Origin: Nemopilema nomurai
Taxonomy: Eukaryota; Cnidaria; Scyphozoa; Rhizostomeae; Rhizostomatidae
Assembly (NCBI GenBank): GCA_003864495.1
Contig: ML133426.1
Span: forward strand, 2,976,001 to 3,040,000
Direction: 5' to 3'
Length of the DNA stretch: 64,000 nt
Below, in pieces: positions 25,830 through 38,483 of the stretch (within the stretch, counting starts at the first letter, position 1; every line of letters begins with the position of its first letter). The notes beneath the pieces were generated by a model that was given only the letters and a program-made list of their open reading frames with translations, was not told the DNA's origin and searched no databases. The translations under genes were made by a program, and so were the position numbers.

Positions 25830-26319
25830 TACCATGGCCAAACTAACACTGCTAAAGGCCATTGCCACATTCAGACCATTTTCATCAAGCATTCAATTAA
25901 CACCATTGTGCATTAACGTTTTAAAGTTCATTGTCTTAAAGCTTTATCTGCACTGTCAATATAATAGTAATGCAAGTACATGAAAGCTTGTTTTTTTACT
26001 TGTCATTTCAATTGATACACTCCACTGCGACTCCATCCCCATTACATGAACATACACTGTTGGAGGCCAGCACAGACCCACCAAAGTTAATCAACAATAG
26101 ACAGTATTATACTTACTGAGGTTCTACATCACTCTCTGTACCTTTTCATTGATTTAAGTAGAAACTTTTCCAAAGGAACATTGCAGCATCAGCCACATTT
26201 CTTCACATTAAAAGTTTCTTTCCTTGAGCCATTAATATTTTGGTTTCGTATCTAATTCAACTTTAGTCATTATTCTTAGTTTATTCTCGTTAATTGAGGT
26301 TTCCCAAAGATAGCATTGA

Positions 26320-26325
26320 AATAAA
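26320..26325 (+). terminator. Candidate Nova poly(A) signal AATAAA
   Basis: A canonical hexamer about 490 bases after the Nova stop codon. A second candidate, AATAAA at 26972-26977, would give a longer 3' UTR. Which one is used cannot be told from sequence. Confidence 0.45.
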
Positions 26326-27339
26326 GCCTCAACCTTTGCAGATGTTCTGCTGCTGTATATATAAAAAAGTATTGCAATTCGCAAATTAACTTTGATTTCA
26401 CATTCCCTTCTTTTACTTCATACCAGTGACTGTTGCTATGAAGTCAATTGGGAATTTTCAGCAAATACGCTTAAACAATATGCAAGGTAAAATGATTTAT
26501 TCTCAGCTCTCCAGTGAAGATGTTGCTTCATACCTCATGTTCATGGTCATCCAGCTTTGGTTGTTACTCGTTGATCTCGAAAACATCTTGTCACGATCTC
26601 ATTATTGTCAAGGTGCGCTTGTGTGGGACCATTTCATCAGTCATTAACTAGCTATTATCCTATCATCAGTCATTAACTAACTAGCTAGAGTGATTATCCT
26701 CAGCAATGTTCAACTTCTGAGCGCTACCGACACTAAACTTCACTGTTGTTGTTGGCTGGGTTTGAGTGTGAACACTTGCCGGTCATCCTGCAAAGCAATC
26801 ACAGCTGAAGCCATCATACCCAAGCTTAAGCAAAACCTTGCATGCAGTCACCACCACTTGCTACAGTTATTGGCATTTTTAATAGAAGACAATCTTTGGT
26901 CGCTGAAAGCGCTTTGACCAACCATAACATCAATTTCAATTGTGAGCAGTTGTGACACACTATAGACCTTCAATAAAGTGGAAAACAACGAAGCAATATT
27001 TCTCGCGTTTTATTATGGTTTCCCTGGTCCACAATAAGGCACCAAATATTTGTTTATTTAAAGTGCATTGGACTCCATCTGCATCGCTATCTTGATCGTA
27101 AATATTTCACTTCCTTTCATCAATAATCCAAGCAAGTTTTGACAGCCAACTTAAGAGTAACTTTCAATGATCAGACCTTCAGAATATTTTTCTTTAGTTT
27201 TTAAGGTTCTATTTCTGGCTTGCAATTGATGCACTATTGATGCAATGGCCAACACAGAAAGAATGTTTATTGTTCAACATGTGCGCTCTTCTAAGCCGAA
27301 CCAGAAAAATTACGAACGATGGGTTTTTTACGCTTCTTG

Positions 27340-27610
27340 GTGAATTTGCCTGTTTTTCAGCTACAATGCCTGCCAAAAGTGCTTGGAACACCTAAGTTTG
27401 TCACTTGTTTTGCGGTTTTCATTTCTTTGATGCCATGGCTGTTAATCCTCTCTCCCCCCTAAAACAATGTTGATAACAAAGCCAGGGAAAAAGTTAGGCA
27501 CAAAAGGACGCTTCGTTTAGCCGCAGAACACTATTGTTCGTAGGGGGAGAGGGATGAATGAACGCGAGACAAAGAATTGCCGTTTGTGTTCCAAAAACAT
27601 TGTAGTTTCA
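27340..27610 (+). repeat. Diverged interspersed repeat, copy 2, interrupted by a palindromic insert
   Basis: Homologous by eye to 2580-2730. The match breaks after catttctttgatg and resumes at gatgaatgaacg, and the ~110 bases between are absent from copy 1. Confidence 0.55.
27448..27553. mobile_element. Small palindromic MITE candidate
   Basis: The left end cctctctccccccta and the inverted right end ccctctcccccta form imperfect inverted repeats extending through acaatgttg / acaatagtg. The insertion is supported by the uninterrupted homologous site at 2690-2700. A related fragment (ctacgaacaatgttgtcct) occurs near 4020. Confidence 0.55.
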
Positions 27611-29094
27611 GGTAGCTGCAGCTTAGATACGATAATATTTTTCGTTATCAGTTTTTACACGCAGGATAAACGTCGCGGCCAAAAGTCAATCCCAAGGGAC
27701 CATCGCCCAAGGGTCAAAGTGGAAATTTTTTAGTAGCTGCTCTTGGAGCTCATTTTGCAATTTTCAGCACAAAGGCGACAGTACCGGTTGCACGGAGGGT
27801 TGCTGTTGCTGCGGCACAATAGATGGGAAAAGATAGCCCGGAGAAGCTCGTTAGCTCACAACAGCCAGCTTTATGGTGGACAGTAGCGTTTATTTGGATT
27901 TAAACTTATCATTGAGACACTGTTTCGATTTAACGGAACTATTGTTATCGCAGGACTTTCTGATTATTATTTTAGAATAATGGCACGTACATCTAAGTAT
28001 GCAAGCCAACCATCATCTGCTTTTACGGTTATTTTTCCTTCACTCTAACAGGTTCTTGCGGATAATTTAGTTCGATTTTATAATAACGTTCCAACTTGTC
28101 CTAGGTCAGTAATGGTATAAAAAACATCTCAAGGAAAAGCAAATTTTGTCGGAAGGAAACTTAAAACGCTGTAAAAAAGTTTTCAAACCATTTAATTTTT
28201 TCCCATCAGTCATTGTCTGAGCACTTGCTACACAGGAAATTCGGAAAACAGTCTATCGTACGTGGTAATAGAAACATTGAAAATATTCATGAATATTCAG
28301 GACCCTTCTGTAGAGTTTGTGTTAAATCACGAGGCGTTTGTGTAATCAATTGGCAAATTTTTTTCGAGAAAGGCATATTCTTGTTCCAGCAATACGACTG
28401 CCATCAACGTGTCCAAGGCACGAAGAAATAAATCAAAGCGACGTCTGCTAGGATCTGAATCCATCTTCCCAAATTTACGTGCCTGCGAAAACTTTCAGCT
28501 TTTATATAAAAAAACTTTTGTAATTATTGAAGTTCCAAAGAAGCTTGACGAAAACCGAGAACATGGATGCATTTTTGCAGAAATCAACTCCGATACAATC
28601 CCTGATTTGAATATGACCCTGTAAGAACAGGTGAGTCAAATGTCTTAAAACAGAAGGGTTTGGTTAACGAAGGAAGAATTGTGAAGGCCTGAAGAGACCC
28701 ACAACCCTCGAGACGCACAACTCCGAACACATTTCTCTCCCCATTTCGTCTGGAACAATGAAGTCAGAAATAGGCTCAATGTGCTTTTCCACTCGTGCTT
28801 TTACATGCTGCACTAGAATTTACATTTTGTCCCTTTAACCTTACACTAGTTTTTCAGTTCCTAATGTTGTGAAAACTGGTCTGATTATTTCTTTATATGA
28901 AATTTTTCAATTATGAGGTTTTAGTCTTTCAAGAAATTTGCTTCATATGTTGCAGCCCAGTCTGTTAGTGATTTCTTGTTCTGACGTAATGATTCCGTAC
29001 TTGAAACTGACATCTATAAGAAGAGAAAAAAAAATTAAGAAACTTTCTTTGCGAGATTATCGATAGCCGATTATTGATAGAGATTATTATTTCA

Positions 29095-32000
29095 TCATTT
29101 GGATATTCCGCTGCTTGTTGAGGGACTCCTTGACTGAAACTCTGTATATGGTGAGATCTGCATACTCTGTTCTAAACGTGTTGATGTGCTGGTTTCCTGA
29201 AATCTTAAAACAAATTCGTGCCACAAAGCATTTCTTGGGAACAAAGAGAGAATTAATTGAAATTAAGCGGAGGCTTTGTGACACAGCCAAATACCTGTTT
29301 ACAAAAGATGGTGCACCATTGGTATTGATCAAGGTGTTTTTTATGAAACTCAAGTAGAATCACAAAACATGAAATAATGTCATTCCTCGTTTCGAATTAA
29401 GGTTATTTATTGACTTTGCAAAGGTAAAGTAACAACCAAGTTTAATTAGGGTCATTTTCGTCGTTTAGGGTTATAGAGACCTAGTCCCTTCTGTGACCTA
29501 CAGTAAGAACCCGCAAAATAGAAACCACTTTTTTAATAAACCTCAGAAATGGTGCCTTCACATGAGAAATATCTCAGCCTGATTTTAGGAAGGTTTCTAA
29601 TAGGAAGATCCAATCATGGCTGAAAAATTTGTGATAAGGTCATTGTTAAATGCATAGAGTCATGCAAAAGCATATAAGTTTGGTGAACTTAAATAAAAGT
29701 TTATGATGTACAGCGGTGCATCAATGGTGTACACACTTCTCGTGTGTGCGTATGTATGTATGTATGTATGTATGTATGTATGTATGTATGTATGTATGTA
29801 TGTATGTATGTATGTATGTATGTATGTATGTGAAGGTTATTAACTTGAAATCGTTGAAGGTTTTCTTAAACAAATTATTGGAAACCTTTCAGCCTCTTTC
29901 TTTGATAAATGCCCTTTTAATGAGAAACTAAACAGACTGTTTTGAAAAAACTGGTTTCCATTTTGCGGGTTCTGACTGTATCGCAGTTGTAGATGTGGTT
30001 TGTTTTGTAAACAACTTGAACTTTAAGTAGAAACTAATGTTAGAGCCGAGAGTTGAGAAAACTAAGCGAAAATACCTTTGAACATTCAGTGCTGCTTTTG
30101 AAGGCTTTCTCTATCATGATCATTGTTTCTGGTACGAGAACTTTGATGATATAGTCAAAATACTGAAAAAGGCATAAATGGTAAGAGCACCGCCAAACTG
30201 AAGCAAAACTGAGGTAAAAATTGGAATAGGTAGAGAAAATATGCCGAAATGGTAATTGATGTGCTGTGGAGAGTCTAGCCATGTTTGAAGTCATTTGAGA
30301 GTGACTGAGAGTAAAAGCAAGACAAAAGACTCAACACAGTCAATAAACAAAATGAATTAAAAGTAAAACGGTAATCAAAACGGTAACTCGATATGGCGGC
30401 CAAGAAAACACTTTTGGTGTAGGCTTCTCAGGCAGTTGTCGGAAAAATCTGGCAGTTACTAGAGCGAGCGCGTCTCTAGACAATTTGCTTTCGTGAACAC
30501 TTGAATTCACAACTAACATGAAAAGCATGAAGTAAATGATTGGATATCTTATGATTGGTTGCAAAAACTATGCTTTGAACGCATCTGTTATTATCAATTG
30601 CATGAAAAAGTCCTGATGCATGGTTCTACGTGATACCGGGTTTATCACTACATAGAAAAAGGTCTAGGATGCTTTTGGTACCAACCATTTCAACAACAAA
30701 AGAAACTTCAATATTTTCGTTGCTACGAAAAAATTGCATGCACCAGATTTATAAACTGCTTCGAACTTCTGACTAATACCTTGGTATGCTTGTAGCAGAA
30801 CATTTGCCGTAGCGTGTCTGTTATGCATTCCTGCTGCTCTTCAGTAAAGCAATGAGAAGTCAGATTGGAAATGAGTCTGGCTATAAAAGAAAACATCCAT
30901 CTCCATTAGTACTAACCTTGGCAGCTTTAAAAGGTCAATGCTAGAGAATCGCTTCAATGGCACAAGGGGAAGAGAACACAACGGCTGTAGTTCACACATT
31001 ATTCGTTAGAAGGAAGTTCTAACTGAAATTTCATTAAAAGGTCATTGTATGACAATAGCAAATCCGCAGGAATGAAGATTACCACGATGTGCTCCCCCTT
31101 TCTTGTACTCTTGGTGTCGCTCGGAGAACACCTGCAAGGAATGCGAAACAAGACCAGTGAAATTTTGAAACAAGCTGCATGGAATTACCAGAGGTCGAAA
31201 AAAAGCAAATGTAAAAATGGCACACGACAATATTGTTACTAAACCCCAAACCATCTGCTTAGAAAGCAGGTAAGAAGGCCCACGACTCGGTGACGCTTCA
31301 TGATTTTTACCACGATAAAGCATACCCCATAACTGCAGAAAATAGTTGTCAAACATAGTAATGGATTTGAAGGACGTTATTCGGTACCGATTAATTCTAA
31401 GGTGGACTGTTGACGAAAGGGTACTTTCTAAAAAACCTTTGTTTGCATTGAAGAATGTTGAAAACTGTCACCTAGCAAAGATATGAAAGCAACAAATTAC
31501 CTTGCCTTCGAAAATACTCCTGACCCTTGTCTCCATGGATCTTATCAGAAATTGAATCTGCTCAGTAGTAATATCTTCTATAGAGCTGTCAAATTAATTG
31601 AGAGGGCTGTTGAAGGCTACAGTGGCTGCGATGGTCACCATACTGCGGCCAACGACTCAATAGATATGCCATGTTAGATTAAAATAATTACCAATTTAAT
31701 TATTTATGACTTTTCATGCAGATGAAGTTTAAACTTGAATGGGCAATAATACACCAACGTCGCATTTTATTTGAGAATACTGAAAGAAAAAGTATTTCTA
31801 ATTCCAATTTAAAGTGTTTGCAACTGCTTTCAAAAGAACTTATTTACCTTAATGTAATTTTCAAAGGTCAAAGTAGTCACGCAAATGTTTCAAGTTCTGC
31901 AATAATCCGCCACAAATCTAGCAAGTTTTTTGAGTATCACAATATGAATAGCCACGTTCCTACTTGACCCTGTTGCTGCAGCTGTTGCCTAGAAGATGTG

Positions 32001-32689
32001 CTGTTGCCTAGAAGATGTGCTGTTGCCTAGAAGATGTGCTGTTGCCTAGAAGATGTGCTGTTGCCTAGAAGATGTGCTGTTGCCTAGAAGATGTGCTGTT
32101 GCCTAGAAGATGTGCTGTTGCCTAGAAGATGTGCTGTTGCCTAGAAGATGTGCTGTTGCGATCTGCTATCAAGCTGATGCAGAAGTGACGATCTCATGAA
32201 AGCAAACACAATGTTTGGCGCGGGATCAACTCACTGACCAGCAACAGTGCCTTTGAGGCTCAAGCTTAAATTATTAGAGCTCTTTCATTCTTTTGCAAGA
32301 TATAGCAATTAAAGGTAGAAAGCGTTCCCATACCTTCCTCTGTCGAAAGAGACTTGCCCATAATTGTCAAGAAGAATGATTTCTCTTTTGTTCTCGGAAA
32401 ATAAATCTTTGCTACTGCCTTTTGCTTGTGCCTCGAGTTTCCCTCCACTCTGAAAAACACCATACTGCCCTTCTACGCTTTGCTTGTTCCCGGGTATTTT
32501 TGATCGCTTGAATCGATGTCTAGTTGCGCTCTCATCTTCCAGGGGTCGTTTCAATTCTTTCGTATCAACAACTAATTTACCACCAGATTCTGCTTTACAA
32601 TTAATAGGCCCACTATTACGAGGTCTTTTTTTACCGTTTCTGCCTTTACTATGAATGTCATATGCGAAATGTTGACAGAGATCGGCCAT
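29095..32689 (-). CDS. Unassigned nuclear-type protein, seven exons, about 286 residues
   Basis: Exons in coding order: 32689-32334, 31585-31501, 31332-31252, 31131-31083, 30880-30780, 30162-30076 and 29196-29095. All junctions are GT-AG with matching phases, and the CDS sums to 861 nt. The first exon is open up to an acceptor-like site at 32751; I chose ATG 32689 ([17 protein letters not shown]), which has a good context, and an upstream exon remains possible. The N-terminal third is basic and polar ([17 protein letters not shown]), suggesting nuclear import. The C-terminal half is helical: [40 protein letters not shown] and [20 protein letters not shown]. The last block faintly recalls the FILDVLLPEAI segment of the PWWP3/MUM1 C-terminus, but no PWWP domain is present, so I do not assign a family. 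The last exon ([11 protein letters not shown]...GISK) is low complexity and the least certain. Confidence 0.62.
29748..29830 (+). repeat. (ATGT)n microsatellite, about 20 copies
   Basis: A perfect tetranucleotide run in the last intron of the seven-exon gene at 29095-32689. It is expected to be polymorphic. Confidence 0.97.
31981..32158 (+). repeat. 19-bp minisatellite, unit gctgttgcctagaagatgt, about 9.4 copies
   Basis: The units are identical to one another along the array, implying recent expansion. It lies in intron 1 of the gene at 29095-32689. Confidence 0.97.
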
Positions 32690-33171
32690 TTTGCCAACAG
32701 TGTTCTGTCCAATCTTTTCATGAACTTGTTTGTTCGATGACTTGCTTCTTCTAAAGAGATAATACAAGGCACCTTAAATCGATTCACACTATTTCAAAAT
32801 GGAAAATGCTGATGTACTAGTGGACTATTTTGAATAAAATACTGCCATCAGCGACAATTTGGATTGATTCAAATCAGTCTACTTTTCCTTTTTCAGACCA
32901 ACAAACTACAGAAAATCATTGGCGAGAGGAAAAGTAGCAAAATCAAAACAAAAACGTCCTATTTAAAACCTCCTGTTTTGAACATTATCGGAGACAATAC
33001 TGGTGTGCCTTAGTGACGAATCTACGGGTCAGATTTCTGTCAGGCCACATTCAGCATTGCCAGAAATGGGAAAGCTTTTGATACAGAATGGACACCAATC
33101 TTCACTGTACTCAAGAATAGATAATAGGATGATACGTGTGTGAATTTTCTGGGATTCACGAAATTGTACGC

Positions 33172-33177
33172 TTTATT
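33172..33177 (-). terminator. Poly(A) signal AATAAA for the minus-strand gene ending at 33300
   Basis: TTTATT on the plus strand reads AATAAA on the minus strand, about 125 bases after the stop codon at 33300-33302. Confidence 0.5.
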
Positions 33178-33299
33178 TACCAAGTTTTAGACACAAACTC
33201 TAGGTTACATATCCTTGACTTCACTGATTCATTGTTCACAGTTCTATAAACAGGGACTCTATTTCTTCAGTTTATGCAGAACGAAGAAAATATGAGCGT

Positions 33300-36200
33300 T
33301 TACAATTTTGAAAAGACGGCCTTTTTCCGCTTTGTAGATTTGGATAACGCTGACGAAACTTCATCAAAGTATCTGCTTGGATGCTTCTCCTTCAATGACA
33401 CATCTCGTTCCTAGAAAATACATACCTAGCATGCAGTTTACAGAAAGATAAGTCATAAAAAGCGAGAAATTAGTAACAATGTGAAAAATATAAAATAAAC
33501 GAGCAAAACAAGGTGCAATGAAGTTCTTTAGGCAATGTTAATAAGACCCAATACTTGTCTCCATCCAGATATTTGAGGCTTGTTCTAGCAAGATGCTAGC
33601 CAAGTAATGTAATCATTTCGAGAAATCACCCCATGAAGGACGAGGAAAGTAAAACGAGCAAAGTTAAAAAGTGTTTTTGTTGATACTTACCGACAATGGC
33701 AGAATATTGACAGAATTTAATAGTTGTGGCGTAGCAATCAGAAAAAGACGGTCGCGGAAAACTCCAAAGCATTGCCAGTATCTAGCTAAAGATAAAAATG
33801 AAGCAAAGAGAATGAATCCAAGATCTGATTTCCATTTCAGTTCAAAATGAGTTAAAATGACAGCAGCTGGAAAACAGAATACTTGATCCGTATTACGTTA
33901 ATCCAAACTAATCCAAACTAATCCAAACTATTAAAATCTGTAGATTCCACAAAACACCAACATTCGAAGCTACACCAATGATCTGCGTGGTGGCGATGTT
34001 AGAAACACGAAGCTAGTACAGGCAAGGAAGCAGTCAAGAATTACATCCCGTGAGTGCAAAGCAATGACGGCATTCTGGGGGACAAGAGCCAATGGAAAAC
34101 AAAGATACAGTTAACAAGAAAATGACTAGCACTACGGCAAGGTCACAACACTACAATGGGCATGGAACAGCATAAAAAGTGCAATAGAAATATAAGGTCA
34201 TAGCATCGCGGCCATCGGATATTAGCTATCGAGGGTTTGAGCCACTATCGACATTTCAATTGACTTGTACCACACATAACAAGGCCAGACGTCGATTTCA
34301 AAAGAAAAGCGTAGTTGACTTGCAAGCATACCTTTTGGTGGTGGCTTCTTCGTTTCAGGCTGACAACAGAAAGGGATAGATTGGTATAAGACCGTTAGAT
34401 AAATATTGAACAAAGAAAATAAATCAAAATAGAAAATATACACATATTTGAGCAAATAGGTCAGTCAGCATGCTAGTTAATGAAGGAAAAAGCTGTAAGT
34501 TGGCTGCCTTTGTCATTGAATACAAAATAGATTGTAAAAAGCAACCGAATGGAAACAACTTTTGCATCTCCAAGCATAAGGTACGCAGGGCGTTAGCTTC
34601 ATATAAAGCAAGATATTTGGTATTGAGGGAAATGATGCAGTAGACGTAAATAGTCCTTTCCGCCCTTTCAAGAAACTAAGAACTTGATGCCACAAAGAAA
34701 TGGGCAATTGCCGCAAGGTGTATGGTCAATGCAAGGCTGGCATTGCGGTATCGCTAAAGCAGTTTTTATATTTGGTTAAGTAAGAAAAACCCTTCTATCA
34801 ATGCACGTTTCTCCTTCTATTCAGTAAGTTTTTTTCAAAAAAATCAATATTCAACAACACTTGAACAGAAAACGCGTATGAATAAAAAGTGTTACCCATG
34901 AAGAAAGTTGTCCAACCGAGTTGTCACGGTTCAGCAATATAGCATTTTTCGCTGCACTCCGACGAAATGCGTAAGATATAAGCAATTCAGCCACTGCAAG
35001 AAGAGAACTATTACCAATAACAGAATTGAGGTGTGAAGGAAGAAGTTTTTACTGTTCATGGACTGTTTTAAGTTTGGTTATGAGACCTTTTCTTAGCACT
35101 TTTTGGGAATCATCTCGTAATCATTACAAAATCAGCTATTTTTGTAGGAAGAGTCTTTCCAAGGAAAAATTCATTTGCTTTGAGATCAGTAGCATTGCGA
35201 GAACGAGAATGTATCAATGCTCAATGATGATTGATCAACAGAGCAAATGTTACTTCCAAGTATCTTTAAAAAATTTATGATCTGATAATTTAAATCATGA
35301 AAGTGGTCAGCTAGATTCAGCTCTGTGACGAATCATATCACATTATCATATCAGATGCAGCTAAATCAAGGAAGGCAATTAGCGCACGTGCTGTAATTTA
35401 TAAGTTGGGAAACATGGATTCAAACCCCATTGTGAAACCGAGGTTATTCAATAGGGATAAATAGCCTATAAATATGCCATAAAAAGAAAACGAACTTTTG
35501 ATACATCCAGACTGGTACATCGACGCTCTTGCACCTGCAGCTGTTCTCACCTCAAGGACGCGATTATACACAACGTCCCTTAATGATTCGAGGATTGCCT
35601 AACAAGGGCGGAAGGAACTGAGCTAATAAAGCAAAATTTGAAAATGAATCTCAATTAACAACGGGATATTTAATAAAAGAATGCTTATGGTATTTAAAAT
35701 GCAAGATTTTCATAGAAACTATTTCAACGCCTTGTTTTTAACTAAAACAAGAAGCATATTGCGCCGAATAAGGCTCAGTTTAGACGTCGCATTTGTGTCG
35801 TGTCAAATCTAATGCGACACAAATTTTGACACAAGTGCGTCACCGATTCAGACGTCGGATTTTGTGTCGCTCTTCAAGAGATTGAATAGAATAATATTCA
35901 ACACATAATACATGAAGTAATATGCAGATATCCAGTCGAAATAATGGCACCTATGAACAGAATGCAGAAGATCGTATTTTGTAATAAACTCATTCGGGAT
36001 AGACGCAAGCGGCTTTTCTGCTTCTTTCACTTCCCTCACCGAGACCTGCGCTTTTAAGTGATGTTGACGCATGTTCTCCTGCAATTTCGGCGACACAGTC
36101 AAACTCCGTACTTTCCTCCTCGTCAGGAGAACTATCGTCAGTTTTATGCTCATAAAATTCATTTCCATAATTTCATTTTCTCAGTTATCGAAATCACGCT

Positions 36201-37211
36201 GGTACGTCGCCGCCGTGTTTTCAATTCAATCAAGGATTTTGGCGCGGCGAGAAAGTGTGAAGTACGCATGCCCAACATGACTAGGCAAAAATCTAACCAT
36301 AAAATTTGTTTCAAACTTGACTCATGTTTACGATGCTCTGTTAGATTATCTGATCACGGACCAAGACCCAGATCGATTGAGTTTGACTCGACACAAATCC
36401 GTCGTCTAAACCTGCGTCACACTTGCGTCAGATAATCTAACAGAACATCATAAACATGAGTCAAGTTTGAGACAAATTTTATGGATAGATTTAGACGATG
36501 GGTTTGTCATGGACTTATCATGGATGTAATTGATAGATTGAGTTTGACTCGACACAAATGCGACGTCTAAACTGAGCCTAAAACATAAGATATTCGCGCC
36601 AGGCAAGAATCCCAAAAGTCACACCAATCCATAATATATGCAGAAAAAAGGTCATCAGCAGTTAGCATCGGGATCAGAGCTTGCACATTTAAAGATAATG
36701 GCGTTGCTCGCGGTCACCGTGAAGTAATCAATTATCTATATCCTAAGTAATCAATTCTTCTACCAAGGGAAGTCTTGTCCATTTCTAATCATGCTTCTTG
36801 TAAAGTGTGCACTTGGGCTAGGCCCTTTTGACAAAATGAGTGGAAAACTGTTCTGGCAACACTCGATGAGCAAAGCTTTACCAGAGATTCAAACAGAGGT
36901 CTTAGGCCATTTCTAGGCCTTTGGTGTTATTGCATCAATGATGCCATAGTGTCTACATGACATACTAGAAACAGGTTATAAAGGCGAAGCTTTTAAATGA
37001 ACAAAAAGAAATTGAAAAGTTGCGAAAGAAGCACTGATTTTACAGAAAGGCCTCCAGAATGAAGTACGCAAAACGAAACATAGACGGTTGCTTGAACAGA
37101 AAGAAAGTATATGGGACATACCTGAACCGTCTCATCCAAAAGTTTCGGCCTTTGAGAACAACATTCTAACTTAATGTTCAACTGCGTGCGTATGATAGTA
37201 TTTCCATTTGC
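33300..37211 (-). CDS. 3' part of an unassigned multi-exon gene (seven exons seen)
   Basis: Exons in coding order: 37211-37122, 35598-35551, 35281-35254, 34993-34896, 34359-34332, 33786-33692 and 33410-33300 (stop TAA). Phases agree throughout: 0, 0, 1, 0, 1, 0. The partial protein begins ANGNTIIRTQLNIKLECC, continues AILESLRDVVYNRVLE, MAELLISYAFRRSAAKN, PETKKPPPK and RYWQCFGVFRDRLFLIATPQ, and ends with a basic tail STKRKKAVFSKL. It looks like a mainly helical domain with a Lys-rich C-terminus. The 28-nt exon at 35254 is the weakest call. The 5' exons should lie above 37211, but I could not find them. A Harbinger-like MITE sits in the first intron shown. No family was recognised. Confidence 0.58.
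35772..36578. mobile_element. 807-bp PIF/Harbinger-like non-autonomous element, copy 1
   Basis: The terminal inverted repeats begin GGCTCAGTTTAGACGTCGCA and end tgcgacgtctaaactgagcc, flanked by the 3-bp duplication TAA at 35769-35771 and 36579-36581. A TWA duplication is the hallmark of PIF/Harbinger. Internally there is a second, 55-bp inverted repeat pair (36298-36352 and 36428-36482). On the minus strand a short coding remnant reads RRKVRSLTVSPKLQENMRQH; it is shared with copy 2 at 49.8 kb and is probably the first exon of the parent transposon. The catalytic domain is missing. Confidence 0.85.
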
Positions 37212-38483
37212 CTAGAAGAGAATGCACAGATCTGATCTAGTTGAACAAATGTATATAGCGGGAGGTGTCAATGCGTCCTGTAGATCAAGGCAACCCACAA
37301 GCGGCGCGCAGGATGCTTTTGTGTGAGCTGGAAGGGTCCTGCAAATCTGAAGTGCACCCGATGCATTAGTGCAGGTGTGATGTGTTTGTAAAAGATAACA
37401 TTGTGAAACGCAATGTGTTACAAATCATGCTGTTTATCATGGTGTGACGTTAGGACACAATGTGCGTACAAATGAAACCTTCCATTTGTCAAACACGCAA
37501 ACTTTGGAGGCGCCTTTTATTTCGTATTATCTGTGCGCATCAAAATTAGCATCATGTATCAACATTTGGTGATATATGTGCCACTTGGTTGCGGCACTCA
37601 TGTGCATCTCAAAATCAATTTTGGCCCCCTGGTTTATAAAGATTGCCATCCCCTGCTCTAGATTATTCATTCCATTCTGCAGCTCTTAATTGTACAGAAG
37701 CAATCCTCTGTTATGCAATTTTTTTCATTATGATTAGTTTACATAACATCTTCCTCTTTTGATTCATTAATTCTTCGGTTTTCTCTTCGAATACACTGAA
37801 AACAGTTTTTAATATGATCACAAGCAGCTGCCAGAAAAAAGCCTGGGCCCATTTGAGTTCTTGATTGAAAAAGACTCTAGGTCATACTGCTGTTCTAGTA
37901 TGACATGACATGTTCTAGTATGACATGTTGCCAAAATATGTTTTACAATAACTTGCCTTATATCCAACTAGATACTTGGCTAATGCTCAGAAATAGGATG
38001 CCGTGGGTACACGCGAAAAGCAACAACAGCACTTCCAGCACTTTTCAACAACAACATATCAATTTGTCAAATTGTGACTCCAGAAAAAAGCATATTTTGG
38101 TTTTTTTCTAAAAAAAAGCAAAAGTAAGATGCCTGTTTTTGTTATGACGTTTGTGGTTATTCGCTTTTCAAAAAAACTCTGAAGGCATTCTATCTTAACT
38201 GACTCTTTCTTAAGTCTCGCAGCCTTTTCTCACAAAGCTTCTGTGCTTCACCTTTGGCTGAAGTCTTCCTTCTCTTTCCATGTTCTACTCTTCTCCATTT
38301 CATCACATCACGTCATCTAAGTAAACTCAAACTTCCAAACTTTAAAATTCATTACATTTAGCAGTAGCTTTAGCATAGGCCGAACCTTGAGCGCCTTCAA
38401 GAAAAGGTAAATAAAAAGACATCATGGCAGGTTGAAATCTTTTGTAGCGCAACCAAACGAGGCTATTTAGTGCCGCCCGCGGA
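37212..38483. other. No confident gene
   Basis: 5' exons of the gene ending at 33300 may lie here but were not found. On the minus strand near 38320-38205, a short open segment (KWRRVEHGKRRKTSAKGEAQ) is strongly basic and unbroken for 37 codons, but it lacks a clear splice context and is not called. Confidence 0.3.

Larger units (their letters stand above)
25830..29094. other. Nova 3' UTR and intergenic region
   Basis: The first 0.5-1.1 kb is probably Nova 3' UTR. The remainder contains a diverged repeat with a nested palindromic insert (27340-27610). ORFs at 28213-28431 and 28409-28624 (+) are open but unrecognised, lack domain evidence and are not called as genes. Confidence 0.4.

Noticed and set aside
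25678..25983. 101-codon plus-strand ORF overlapping the Nova 3' end
   Set aside because: Out-of-frame shadow of the Nova KH3 exon.
29115..29357. 80-codon plus-strand ORF that looks protein-like ([20 protein letters not shown])
   Set aside because: It overlaps the antisense last exon of the gene at 29095-32689, has no splice partners, and I recognise no family. I kept the minus-strand exon because its phase and acceptor fit, but the choice is not certain.
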